Assembly: GCA_037131955.1 (NCBI GenBank)
Contig: JBAXQC010000006.1
Span: 1 to 64,000, forward strand
Direction of reading: 5' to 3'
Length of the DNA: 64,000 nucleotides
DNA from: CAIMMJ01 sp037131955
GTDB lineage: Bacteria; Bacteroidota; Bacteroidia; UBA4408
The notes below the pieces were generated by a model. The model was not told the DNA's origin and searched no databases. It worked only from the letters and a program-made list of their open reading frames with translations. The number at the start of each line of letters is the position of its first letter. Within the stretch, counting starts at the first letter, position 1. Position numbers and translations under genes: made by a program. Positions 45,393 to 53,145 of the stretch are shown here, one piece after another.

Positions 45393-47291
45393 ATGAAAAG
45401 GAGATTTACAGAAATATTAAGCGTTTGTTTTGTAGTTATTATGCTTTCGGGCTGTGCAAGTTACTATATAGAACAGGGCGATACTCAATATCAAGCTTAT
45501 GGATACGCCAAGGCTGCAAAGTTTTATGAAAAAGCGTATGCAAAAAAACCCAAAGCAGATGTTGCAATTAAACTTGCCGATTGTTACAGAAACATGAATA
45601 ACTATGCAAGTGCAGAAAAGTATTTTGCAAAAGGGTTAAAAGACGCTAAAGATATAGACCCTCAAACAAAATTAAACTACGGAAAAGTATTAATGAGTGT
45701 TGGAAAATACGACGAAGCAAAGGAACAGTTTAAAACATATTTAGCTGAAAAGCCGGGTGACTTTGCTGCTCAATTATTACTGAATTCATGCAACGATTTA
45801 GGTCAATTCTATAAAGACACAACCAGGTATTCTGTGAAAGATGCTGGTGTAAAAGGATTTATAAATGCTTATTCTCCTGCGTTTTACAAAGATGGTATTG
45901 TGGTTGTGGGAGAGGTTGCTGCAAAAAGAGAATCAAAACAAAATCCAGGTACTCTTAATGCTTATCAAGATTTGTACTTTATGAAAAAAGACAAGGATGG
46001 AAAATTAGGAAAACCAGAACCAATGAAAGGTTCAATAAACGACGAATATCACCAAGGTCCTGCAACATTTAACAAAGCAGGTACAATGGCATACTACTCA
46101 AGTAATATTTTCCCAAAAGTAAAAGCATCAGAAAAATATGAAAAAGAGTACAACATTCAAATTAGAATAGATTCGTTGGTTGGTGATGCTTGGAAAAAAG
46201 CAGCAGATTTCCCATACAACAACCCGGATTATGCAGTAGAGCATCCAAGTCTTTCGGCAGATGGAAAATATCTATACTTCTCTTCCAATATGCCTGACGG
46301 ACAAGGTGGATACGATTTATACATGTGTACATTAGAAGGCGGACAATGGGGAAAACCTGTAAACCTTGGCCCTCCAATTAATACGGCCATGGATGAAAAA
46401 TTCCCATCCGTTTTTGATGGAAGATTATATTTTGCTTCCAACGGACATAAAAATATGGGTGGCTATGATGTTTATTTATGCAAAGGAGAAAATGGGAATT
46501 GGAAGTCTCCTATAAATTTAAATTATCCTTTAAATACAAAATCAGACGATTTTGGTTTGATTTTAAATAGCGATGGAAAAACAGGTTATTTTGCTTCAAA
46601 TAGAAATGGTTCCGACAGAATCTTTGAATTTGTTATGAACCCTCCAATACTTTATTCAAAGGGTAAAATTACTTCCGAAGGTCAACCTTTAGCGGGTGCA
46701 ACAATTATTTTTGAAAACAAAACTACCGGCACAATAGACTCATTGCAAACAGATTCAAACGGGGATTATAATTACAAATTAACCGAGGAAAGCGATTATT
46801 TAATTACTGTGCGTAAAACAGGATATCTAATAAAAAAAGCAGAGATTTCAACTAAGAAAAGAGAAGATAATGATTCAATAGTTAACGACTTTGACTTGAT
46901 GAAGATTGAAATTGAAAAACCAATTGTTCTAGATTTGGGTGTAGTTTTCTTTGATTATGACAGGTATAAATTAAGAAAAGAAGCATTCCCTGTGTTGGAT
47001 GGAGTTGTGAAAATGCTTTTAGACAATCCTGAAATAAAAATAGAATTGAGCGCTCATACAGATTGCAGAGGTACAGATAAATACAACCAAAAATTATCTG
47101 ATAAAAGAGCCAACGCAGTTTATAACTATATGATCTCTAAGAAAATTGAAAAGGTAAAAATTGACAAGAATAGGCTTGTGAAAATTGGATATGGCGAAAC
47201 AAAACCTGTAAACGAATGTGTTGACGGTACAGTTTGTAGCGACGAAAAGCACCAACAAAATAGAAGAACTGAAATGAAGATTTTAAAGTAG
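45393..47291 (+). CDS. PorE-like OmpA-family lipoprotein (TPR, WD40-like, Ig-like, OmpA)
   Basis: From ATG 45393 this is a 632-residue lipoprotein with the lipobox VIMLSGCAS. It has TPR helices (about 30-130: AYGYAKAAKFYEKAYAKKP), WD40-like PD40 blades (GPATFNKAGTMAYYSSN, HPSLSADGKYLYFSSNMPD, FGLILNSDGKTGYFASN), and a carboxypeptidase-regulatory fold (ASEGQPLAGATIIFENKT in pattern). The OmpA peptidoglycan-binding domain follows (VFFDYDRYKLRKEAFPVL, ELSAHTDCRGTDKYN, DKRANAVYNYM). This order equals T9SS component PorE and its paralogues, which tie the outer-membrane machine to peptidoglycan. Another ATG at 45351 would add 14 residues before the lipoprotein signal. Confidence 0.9.
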   Translation: MKRRFTEILSVCFVVIMLSGCASYYIEQGDTQYQAYGYAKAAKFYEKAYAKKPKADVAIKLADCYRNMNNYASAEKYFAKGLKDAKDIDPQTKLNYGKVLMSVGKYDEAKEQFKTYLAEKPGDFAAQLLLNSCNDLGQFYKDTTRYSVKDAGVKGFINAYSPAFYKDGIVVVGEVAAKRESKQNPGTLNAYQDLYFMKKDKDGKLGKPEPMKGSINDEYHQGPATFNKAGTMAYYSSNIFPKVKASEKYEKEYNIQIRIDSLVGDAWKKAADFPYNNPDYAVEHPSLSADGKYLYFSSNMPDGQGGYDLYMCTLEGGQWGKPVNLGPPINTAMDEKFPSVFDGRLYFASNGHKNMGGYDVYLCKGENGNWKSPINLNYPLNTKSDDFGLILNSDGKTGYFASNRNGSDRIFEFVMNPPILYSKGKITSEGQPLAGATIIFENKTTGTIDSLQTDSNGDYNYKLTEESDYLITVRKTGYLIKKAEISTKKREDNDSIVNDFDLMKIEIEKPIVLDLGVVFFDYDRYKLRKEAFPVLDGVVKMLLDNPEIKIELSAHTDCRGTDKYNQKLSDKRANAVYNYMISKKIEKVKIDKNRLVKIGYGETKPVNECVDGTVCSDEKHQQNRRTEMKILK

Positions 47292-47314
47292 ATGAGTTCT
47301 GAGGAAAGAAAAAT

Positions 47315-47343
47315 AAAAGCCCCAAGAAATTGGGGCTTTTTTT
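47315..47343 (+). terminator. Strong rho-independent terminator after the adhesin operon
   Basis: The stem AAAAGCCCCAA (47315-47325), loop GAAA, and stem TTGGGGCTTTT (47330-47340) are followed by more T. It lies 24 bases after the PorE-like stop codon. Confidence 0.9.
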
Positions 47344-47508
47344 GTAAGGTATTTTTAATTGAATTTTACATCAAATTGAATAATAATTTAGAATTACTCA
47401 ACGCTATCTTCATATTCCAGCAGAGAGGGATAAGGGAAAAAATTTAGTCTAATTGATACTGATTAAGTGGAGAAATAATGTTTAACATAAAAAATGCGTA
47501 AGAGCTAA

Positions 47509-47531
47509 GTCAAAATTTTATTAATTTTGAC
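47509..47531. promoter_or_regulatory. Perfect inverted repeat upstream of the peptidyl-prolyl isomerase gene
   Basis: GTCAAAATT (47509-47517), TTATT, and AATTTTGAC (47523-47531) form a perfect 9-base inverted repeat. It ends 27 bases before the TTG start and partly overlaps a second inverted pair: TTAAGTGG (47463-47470) with CCACTTAA (47531-47538). It could be an operator. The upstream 47344-47508 holds nothing I recognise. Confidence 0.35.
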
Positions 47532-47558
47532 CACTTAAAATACAAAAACTTTTAAACC

Positions 47559-48614
47559 TTGAAAATTATAAATTTATTGCAAATAACATGTCTTACTCTA
47601 ATTGTAGGACTAGCAGGTGCACAAACAAACAATAAAAACAAAGTAAAAATGGAAAAAAATTTCTTGGAGAAACAAACAGATGGAATGTATGCCCATATCA
47701 ATACAAATAAAGGCGATATATTTTTAATGTTAGAAATGAAAAAAACGCCCATTACAGTGGCCAATTTTGTTGGATTAGCAGAAGGTAAAATTGCTAACGA
47801 TAAAAAACCTGCTGGCACACCATTTTATGACGGACTAAAATTTCACCGTGTTATTCCAAATTTTATGATTCAAGGTGGTTGCCCTCTTGGCAATGGACAA
47901 GGTGGCCCTGGTTACAAGTTTGACGATGAAATTGATTCAACATTAAAGCATATTGGACCTGGTATTTTATCAATGGCTAATTCGGGGCCAAATACCAATG
48001 GAAGTCAGTTTTTTATTACCCATGTTAAAACCGATTGGTTAGATGGAAAACATACTGTATTTGGACATGTTATAGAAGGACAAGAAGTGGTAAACAAAAT
48101 TCAAGGCAATGATACGCTTGTTAGCCTTACAATATTAAGAAAAGGAAACGAGGCAAAGGCCTTTGATGCATCAGCAGTTTTTACAAAAATGCAAGCCATA
48201 GCAAAAGAAAAGGCTCTTGAAAAGCAAAAAGCAGAATTAGCTGCTGTTGAAAAAGCTTTAGATGAGAATTATAAGAATGCCAAAGTAACTGCAAGTGGCT
48301 TACGTTACATTATGCAAACAGAAGGTGCAGGCGGAAGTCCAAGTGCAACAAGTAAAGTAACAGTGCATTACACTGGTACATTATTGTCCAATGGTAAAAA
48401 GTTTGATAGCTCCGTAGATCGTGGACAACCTGCTACATTTGGCTTAAATCAAGTAATTAAAGGTTGGACAGAGGGCATACAATTAATGAAAGTAGGAGGG
48501 AAATGTACATTTATTATCCCAAGTGATCTAGCGTATGGCGATCAAGGTTACCCGGGCGTAATACCACCAAAATCTTGGTTAGTGTTTGATGTTGAATTAA
48601 TTAGTTTTGAATAA
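47559..48614 (+). CDS. Exported cyclophilin-FKBP fusion peptidyl-prolyl isomerase
   Basis: This 351-residue protein begins with a signal peptide that depends on TTG 47559 (INLLQITCLTLIVGLAGAQ); the ATG at 47649 would remove it. Residues about 35-205 are a cyclophilin (TPITVANFVGLAEGK, FHRVIPNFMIQGGCPLGN, ILSMANSGPNTNGSQFFI). A helical Lys/Glu/Ala linker (EKALEKQKAELAAVEKALD) leads to an FKBP domain at about 250-351 (KVTVHYTGTLLSNGKKFD, GWTEGIQLMKVGGKCTFI, LAYGDQGYPGVIPPKSWL). Both domains keep their substrate-pocket residues. It probably assists folding of exported proteins in the periplasm. It is monocistronic, with its own terminator. Confidence 0.9.
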   Translation: MKIINLLQITCLTLIVGLAGAQTNNKNKVKMEKNFLEKQTDGMYAHINTNKGDIFLMLEMKKTPITVANFVGLAEGKIANDKKPAGTPFYDGLKFHRVIPNFMIQGGCPLGNGQGGPGYKFDDEIDSTLKHIGPGILSMANSGPNTNGSQFFITHVKTDWLDGKHTVFGHVIEGQEVVNKIQGNDTLVSLTILRKGNEAKAFDASAVFTKMQAIAKEKALEKQKAELAAVEKALDENYKNAKVTASGLRYIMQTEGAGGSPSATSKVTVHYTGTLLSNGKKFDSSVDRGQPATFGLNQVIKGWTEGIQLMKVGGKCTFIIPSDLAYGDQGYPGVIPPKSWLVFDVELISFE

Positions 48615-48635
48615 ACTTAAATTGAATTTTTAGAT

Positions 48636-48661
48636 AGGCGGGGTAATATCCGCCTTTTTTT
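48636..48661 (+). terminator. Rho-independent terminator after the isomerase gene
   Basis: AGGCGG (48636-48641) pairs with CCGCCT (48650-48655) around an 8-base loop, followed by a run of T to 48661. Confidence 0.8.
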
Positions 48662-48707
48662 GTAGATATAGTTTTTTTTAGGAGTTAAATTTAGGTGAAC
48701 ATTCTTT

Positions 48708-49211
48708 TTATTTTGCCTTTTTATAAACAGGAACAGTGCTGCAAGGCTCGCCATACATTATGCTTTTTACATAAGGTTTAAAATGTGCCGTAACTTCTAC
48801 ATAAGCAGAAACAGGCACATTAATTTTGCTGCATCCTTTTATTACAAGTCGGCAATCTTGATAATCTTGTGGATTAATTTTTTTTATTGCTTCTGAAAAC
48901 AATTCTTTTTCTAATTCATCAAGATTTCCAAATACAATTTTCTTTGCATAAGGCTGTAAATTTGCAGCAATAAGCATGTATGCCCAATTAGGCACAATGG
49001 CATCGGCTGTACATGTAATGCCAACGCAAGCATCTTGATAACTTTTCCAGTTATGAACAGTTATAAATTCTCGAAAATCTTTTTCTTTTAAAATTAATTC
49101 TTTAAAAAGGAGAGGTTTTATATCAAACAGAATTTTTGCAGAATTATCATACAACTCCTCTAAATCAAGAGTAACCAATCCACTATTTGCTACTTTGTTT
49201 AGTATATCCAT
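48708..49211 (-). CDS. DUF2480 family protein
   Basis: This 167-residue soluble protein matches the Bacteroidota DUF2480 family, recognised by LVTLDLEELYDNSAKILFD, FREFITVHNWKSYQDACVGI and DAIVPNWAYMLIAANLQPYA. Its function is unknown, but its genes often neighbour SUF iron-sulfur genes, as here, where it is the last gene behind sufE and sufT with gaps of 6 and 11 bases. A role in the same maturation pathway is inferred from context only. Several cysteines (CVGITC, CRLVIKGC) could bind a metal. Confidence 0.82.
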   Translation of the reverse strand: MDILNKVANSGLVTLDLEELYDNSAKILFDIKPLLFKELILKEKDFREFITVHNWKSYQDACVGITCTADAIVPNWAYMLIAANLQPYAKKIVFGNLDELEKELFSEAIKKINPQDYQDCRLVIKGCSKINVPVSAYVEVTAHFKPYVKSIMYGEPCSTVPVYKKAK

Positions 49212-49222
49212 AAACGATAAAT

Positions 49223-49552
49223 TTACATAAATCCCAATTCAAGTTGGGCAACTTCACTCATCATACTTTTTTCCCATGGTGGGTCAAATGTTATTTCAAT
49301 TTTTGCTGAATTAACGGCATCAATTTCTCTTATTTTTTGCTCTGTTTCCGGTGGCAGAGTTTCGGCTACAGGGCAAGAAGGAGAGGTTAATGTCATTTTT
49401 ATGGCAACATCATTTTCTGTGCTGATGTTTATTTCATATATAAGTCCTAATTCCCAAATATCAACCGGAATTTCTGGATCATAACATGTTTTTAACGATT
49501 CAATTACCTTGTTGGCTAAATCGTGATTTTCTGTAATTACTATCGCTGGCAT
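49223..49552 (-). CDS. sufT: MIP18/DUF59 iron-sulfur assembly factor (SufT-like)
   Basis: This 109-residue protein is a single MIP18-type domain: CYDPEIPVDIWELGLIYEI, MTLTSPSCPVAETLPPE and ITFDPPWEKSMMSEVAQLEL, including the conserved Cys in SPSCP. SufT proteins help mature or transfer Fe-S clusters. It is the second gene of the sufE-sufT-DUF2480 run on the minus strand, 6 bases after sufE. It is a paralogue of the N-terminal half of paaD at 20077 but lacks the zinc-ribbon tail, so it belongs to the housekeeping Fe-S branch. Confidence 0.9.
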   Translation of the reverse strand: MPAIVITENHDLANKVIESLKTCYDPEIPVDIWELGLIYEINISTENDVAIKMTLTSPSCPVAETLPPETEQKIREIDAVNSAKIEITFDPPWEKSMMSEVAQLELGFM

Positions 49553-49558
49553 AAGTTG

Positions 49559-49981
49559 TTATTGGTTTTTTTTAGAGAGAGCTAAGCTGTCCATTTTCAT
49601 TTGTTTTATCATAGAAACTAATCCGTTTGCTCTTGTTGGTGAAAGGTGTTCTTGAAGTCCAGTGTTTTCTATAAAAAACAACTTGGAGTTGTAAATATTT
49701 TCGGGCGATTGATTATTTAATACTTTTATTAATAATCCAATTATTCCTTTTGTAATTACCGCATCGCTATCAGCAAAAAAAACAATTTTGTCGTCTTTCA
49801 ACTCCGAGCGTAACCAAACTTTAGACTGACATCCTTTAATAACATATTCATCCGTTTTATATTTCTCGTCAATGGCTTGCAAATATTTTCCTTGCTCAAT
49901 TAAGTATTCATATTTTTCTGTCCAATCAGAAAACAAATTAAAATCCTCTATAATTTCGTTCTGAATTTCGTCTATGGTCAT
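49559..49981 (-). CDS. sufE: Cysteine desulfuration protein SufE
   Basis: This 140-residue protein accepts persulfide sulfur from SufS and passes it to the SufBCD scaffold. The active-site Cys is in YVIKGCQSKVWLRSEL near residue 51. The N-terminal IQNEIIEDFNLFSDWTEKYE and the C-terminal HLSPTRANGLVSMIKQMK are family signatures. The length is normal. It is first in a compact operon with sufT and DUF2480, under a TACCTTTG promoter box just upstream. sufBCD and sufS are not in the window. Confidence 0.95.
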   Translation of the reverse strand: MTIDEIQNEIIEDFNLFSDWTEKYEYLIEQGKYLQAIDEKYKTDEYVIKGCQSKVWLRSELKDDKIVFFADSDAVITKGIIGLLIKVLNNQSPENIYNSKLFFIENTGLQEHLSPTRANGLVSMIKQMKMDSLALSKKNQ

Positions 49982-49997
49982 TATTAGTTTTGTGTTG

Positions 49998-50005
49998 CAA
50001 AGGTA
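49998..50005 (-). promoter_or_regulatory. Candidate -7 promoter box for the sufE operon
   Basis: TACCTTTG on the minus strand exactly matches TAnnTTTG, 16 bases upstream of the sufE ATG. A TTG lies 24 bases further upstream, slightly longer than the ideal spacing. The remaining interval 50006-50211 shows no gene. Confidence 0.45.
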
Positions 50006-50211
50006 ATTAGAGAAATCTTAATTAGAAGTCAATAATTAAACTAAACTATTAAAATACGGTAAAATGTCTCTTGCTTAGGTGGTAATTTAGATTTGGTTTA
50101 ACTTTCTTGGAACCGCAAGCAAATAAAATAACAGAGAGTAGTTTTTACCGTTACTATTTAAGACTTTGAAATGATAAATTTTGTATTTTTAGTTTTTAAT
50201 CCTTTTAAAAA

Positions 50212-50577
50212 ATGGAAAAGAAATGTTTAGAATGTAGCGAGGTTTTGCTGGGCAGAGCCGACAAAAAATTCTGTAATGACTTGTGCCGAAATTCGTATAA
50301 CAACAAATTAAATAGCGGACATAGTTTGGTGGTAAGAAATGTAAATAATATTCTTAAAAAAAATAGAAAAATATTAGAAGAAATGGTACCCGAAGAAACT
50401 GCCAAAACTTCTAAAAAAAAATTGATGGAGAAGGGGTTTAACTTCACCTATATTACCAATTTATTAGTTACAAGCAAAGGCACAACCTATTATTTTTGCT
50501 ACGAATACGGATATTTATTATCCGAAAATGATTTTGTTTTTCTTGTAAAAAGAAAAGAGAAACAAGATCAAAATTAG
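50212..50577 (+). CDS. Hypothetical protein with N-terminal zinc-ribbon-like cysteines
   Basis: This 121-residue protein opens with KCLECSEVLLGRADKKFC and NDLCRNSYNNKLNSG, a CxxC-x(n)-CxxxC treble-clef-like set similar to short zinc-ribbon proteins such as DUF2116. A charged helical middle follows, then a beta-rich end (NFTYITNLLVTSKGTTYYFC, YEYGYLLSENDFVFLV). It is common in flavobacteria but I do not know its function. Its last 4 bases overlap the convergent next gene. Confidence 0.7.
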   Translation: MEKKCLECSEVLLGRADKKFCNDLCRNSYNNKLNSGHSLVVRNVNNILKKNRKILEEMVPEETAKTSKKKLMEKGFNFTYITNLLVTSKGTTYYFCYEYGYLLSENDFVFLVKRKEKQDQN

Positions 50578-50942
50578 GCTGCCTTTTTCCAGATAATAAC
50601 TTCTTGACTTTCCTTAGAAATTAATCGTTCTAATTGCTCTATTTTTTGTTTTTCTACATTATTATGAAATAAAAAAGAAACTGTTTTTTTGTTTTCAATA
50701 AGTACCATAATTCCATTATTAAAGTCAAATAAAAATGAATTCGAGAAATTTTGCAATTGAATTTCTTTTGTTGCAGTTTGCCTCAGCAGAAATAAAATGG
50801 TATTGATTTGTTTGGTTCTTTTTTCATCAAATTTTTTTCTTCTAGCCAGCTCACGGTATTTGCAGTAGTATTGCAAATCAATAATGGTATTGCTGTTTTG
50901 AGGAATTAAAGATGAAAAATTTGTTTGTGTTGAAATGTTCAT
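50574..50942 (-). CDS. Hypothetical protein of unknown function
   Basis: This 122-residue soluble protein has no signal peptide or membrane segment. It has a basic helical middle (CKYRELARRKKFDEKRTKQI) and a beta-rich C-terminal half (NGIMVLIENKKTVSFLFHNN), ending in ESQEVIIWKKAA. I recognise no family. Codon composition matches its neighbours, and the frame is intact, so it is probably real. Convergent overlap with the zinc-ribbon gene (4 bases) means transcripts of the two may interfere. Confidence 0.5.
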   Translation of the reverse strand: MNISTQTNFSSLIPQNSNTIIDLQYYCKYRELARRKKFDEKRTKQINTILFLLRQTATKEIQLQNFSNSFLFDFNNGIMVLIENKKTVSFLFHNNVEKQKIEQLERLISKESQEVIIWKKAA

Positions 50943-51097
50943 GTGTTTAAGTATTTATTAATTACCCTGCAAAACTGTATTTTGCCACCGCAACCTATTT
51001 GCGGTGAGTTTTTTTATTAATTAAACAACTGAATATCAGAGATAAAAATTGCAGTATTTTTTATAAATAATATAAAACCAATAAAAAATTGATTTAA

Positions 51098-51105
51098 TAA
51101 CTTTG
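51098..51105 (+). promoter_or_regulatory. Candidate -7 promoter box for the WYL regulator
   Basis: TAACTTTG exactly matches TAnnTTTG, 16 bases upstream of the ATG at 51122. No perfect -33 TTTG is seen. The rest of 50943-51097 shows no gene. Confidence 0.4.
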
Positions 51106-51121
51106 AACAATAAATAATTTT

Positions 51122-52129
51122 ATGCCAAGCAATAAATCTGCATTTTATAGGTATTTGTTAATAGACAAACGTATTGCAAATAAATACCAGCCTTATCCTA
51201 ATTTAGAAGAGTTAAAAAGCTATATTGAAGAAAAAACTGGCCAAAATATTTCTACAAGGCAATTGGAATATGATTTAGCAGAAATGAAAAACTCTGAAGT
51301 TTTAGCATTTTATGCTCCAATAGAATTTGATAAAACCAATAAAGGATACAAATACTCTGATTCAAAGTATTCTATAGGACAGTTTGTAAAACTAAACCAA
51401 GAAGATTTGGATTCATTGGAAATGGCATTTGAAATTTTAGATACTTACAAAGGAATAGATGTTTTTAAGAACTTTAAGGTGGCAATAGACAAGATGAATA
51501 ATGAATTTAGTGTTACAAAAAATCACAGTGCCATAGAGGTAGAAAATATACTACAACCTCAAATAAATTCAAGCTCAGAAGGATTGCAGTGGCTAAATAT
51601 TTTGGTAGGTTTAATAAAGGAAAAATCAAGCATTAAAGTGCTCTACGGAAAATTTTCTGGAGATAAGAAATACTATGTTCTTTCGCCATTAATTCTAAAA
51701 GAATTTGATAGCAGGTGGTATTTAGTAGCAAGAGATGCAAAAGATAAAATAATTAAAGTTTTTGGTTTAGAAAGAATTTTAGAAATAGAAAAAGATGAAT
51801 CTAGCTATGAATTAGGTGATTTTAATTCAAAGGTTTTTTTTAGAAACGTTTATGGAATTACAATAAATACCAATGCAAAAGTAGAAGAAGTAGTTTTGGA
51901 ATTTGAGACTTATGCCGCTAATTTCATTAAAACAAAACCTATTCATTATTCTCAAAAAATAATAAACGAAACTCAAAACGGTGTGATTTTTCAATTGGAT
52001 GTTTATCCAAGTGTAGAACTAAAAAATTTAATTTTAAGTTGGGGTAGAAGCTGCAGAGTGCTGAGTCCGGCTGATTTTAGAAATGAAATAAAGAATGAGT
52101 TACAAGTAGCATTAAATAGTTACAATTAG
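51122..52129 (+). CDS. WYL-domain transcriptional regulator
   Basis: This 335-residue protein has an N-terminal winged-helix region (RYLLIDKRIANKYQPYPNLE, NISTRQLEYDLAEMKNSEVL, residues 8-62), a middle helical bundle, and a WYL ligand-sensing domain (KSSIKVLYGKFSGDKKYYVL and SPLILKEFDSRWYLVARDAK near 180-225). A C-terminal extension ends SWGRSCRVLSPADFRNEI. WYL regulators bind nucleotides or nucleic acids and often control DNA repair or defence genes. Here no defence gene is adjacent and the neighbour is a GDP-fucose gene, so the regulon is unknown. Confidence 0.88.
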   Translation: MPSNKSAFYRYLLIDKRIANKYQPYPNLEELKSYIEEKTGQNISTRQLEYDLAEMKNSEVLAFYAPIEFDKTNKGYKYSDSKYSIGQFVKLNQEDLDSLEMAFEILDTYKGIDVFKNFKVAIDKMNNEFSVTKNHSAIEVENILQPQINSSSEGLQWLNILVGLIKEKSSIKVLYGKFSGDKKYYVLSPLILKEFDSRWYLVARDAKDKIIKVFGLERILEIEKDESSYELGDFNSKVFFRNVYGITINTNAKVEEVVLEFETYAANFIKTKPIHYSQKIINETQNGVIFQLDVYPSVELKNLILSWGRSCRVLSPADFRNEIKNELQVALNSYN

Positions 52130-52203
52130 TTTTTTACCAAGCTTTTTTTGAAACCAATAATTTTATTGAATACCGTATATTTGAAAATTAAAATTTATAG
52201 CAT

Positions 52204-53136
52204 TTGAAAACACAAGATAAAATTTTTGTTGCAGGGCACAGAGGAATGGTGGGTTCTGCAATTGTAAGAAAACTAAACCAAAAGGGATTTGCCAATATAA
52301 TTACCAGAAGTTCTAAGGAATTAGATTTAACTAATCAACTATTGGTAAACGAATTCTTTGAAACTGAAAAACCTCAGTTTGTATTTTTAGCTGCTGCAAA
52401 AGTAGGAGGCATACATGCCAATAATACCTACAGAGCAGATTTTTTGTATCAAAATTTGATGATGGAATCAAACGTGATTCATGCTGCTTATATAAACAAT
52501 GTAGAAAAATTATTTTTTCTGGGTTCATCTTGTATCTACCCTAAGGCAGCGCCACAACCGTTAAAAGAAGAGTATCTCCTAACAGGTCCTTTGGAACAAA
52601 CAAACGAACCTTATGCTATAGCAAAAATTGCAGGAATAAAATTGTGCGAATCTTACCGACGCCAATACAATTGTAATTTTATTTCGGCTATGCCAACAAA
52701 TTTATACGGGCCAAACGACAATTACGATTTAAACAATTCTCACGTCTTGCCTGCGTTAATAAGGAAGTTTCATACAGCAAAGGTAGAATCTAAAGACGAA
52801 GTTGTAGTGTGGGGAACTGGAACTCCATTAAGAGAATTTTTACATGTTGATGATTTAGCAGAGGCTTGTTTTTATTTGATGCAAAACTATAATGAGGAAC
52901 AGTTGGTGAACGTAGGAAGTGGCGTTGATATTTCTATAAAAGATTTGGCACTTTTAGTAAAAAAGATTGTTGGCTTTACTGGCAATTTAATTTTTGATGA
53001 AACCAAGCCCGATGGAACTTACCGCAAGTTGATGGATGTTTCTAAATTAGAAAAACTTGGATGGAAATATACTATTGAACTTGAAAAAGGGATTGAAATG
53101 GTTTATCAAGATGTTTTAAAAAATAATATTTTTTAA
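52204..53136 (+). CDS. fcl: GDP-L-fucose synthase
   Basis: This 310-residue extended-SDR enzyme converts GDP-4-keto-6-deoxymannose to GDP-L-fucose with NADPH. The Rossmann motif FVAGHRGMVGSAIVRKL is at residues 8-24. The Ser of LGSSCIYPKAAPQPL and the catalytic YAIAKIAGIKLCESYRRQY are canonical, as is MPTNLYGPNDNYD. The start must be TTG 52204: a stop codon lies two codons upstream and the next ATG would cut the nucleotide-binding loop. It is followed 9 bases later by a Wzi/RemB-like barrel gene. The partner gmd is not in the window. Confidence 0.95.
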   Translation: MKTQDKIFVAGHRGMVGSAIVRKLNQKGFANIITRSSKELDLTNQLLVNEFFETEKPQFVFLAAAKVGGIHANNTYRADFLYQNLMMESNVIHAAYINNVEKLFFLGSSCIYPKAAPQPLKEEYLLTGPLEQTNEPYAIAKIAGIKLCESYRRQYNCNFISAMPTNLYGPNDNYDLNNSHVLPALIRKFHTAKVESKDEVVVWGTGTPLREFLHVDDLAEACFYLMQNYNEEQLVNVGSGVDISIKDLALLVKKIVGFTGNLIFDETKPDGTYRKLMDVSKLEKLGWKYTIELEKGIEMVYQDVLKNNIF

Positions 53137-53145
53137 GTTGTTGTT

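Noticed and set aside
47344..47508. Possible small RNA or gene between the PorE-like terminator and the isomerase gene
   Set aside because: No open frame, promoter-terminator pair or stable hairpin stands out apart from the inverted repeat already listed.
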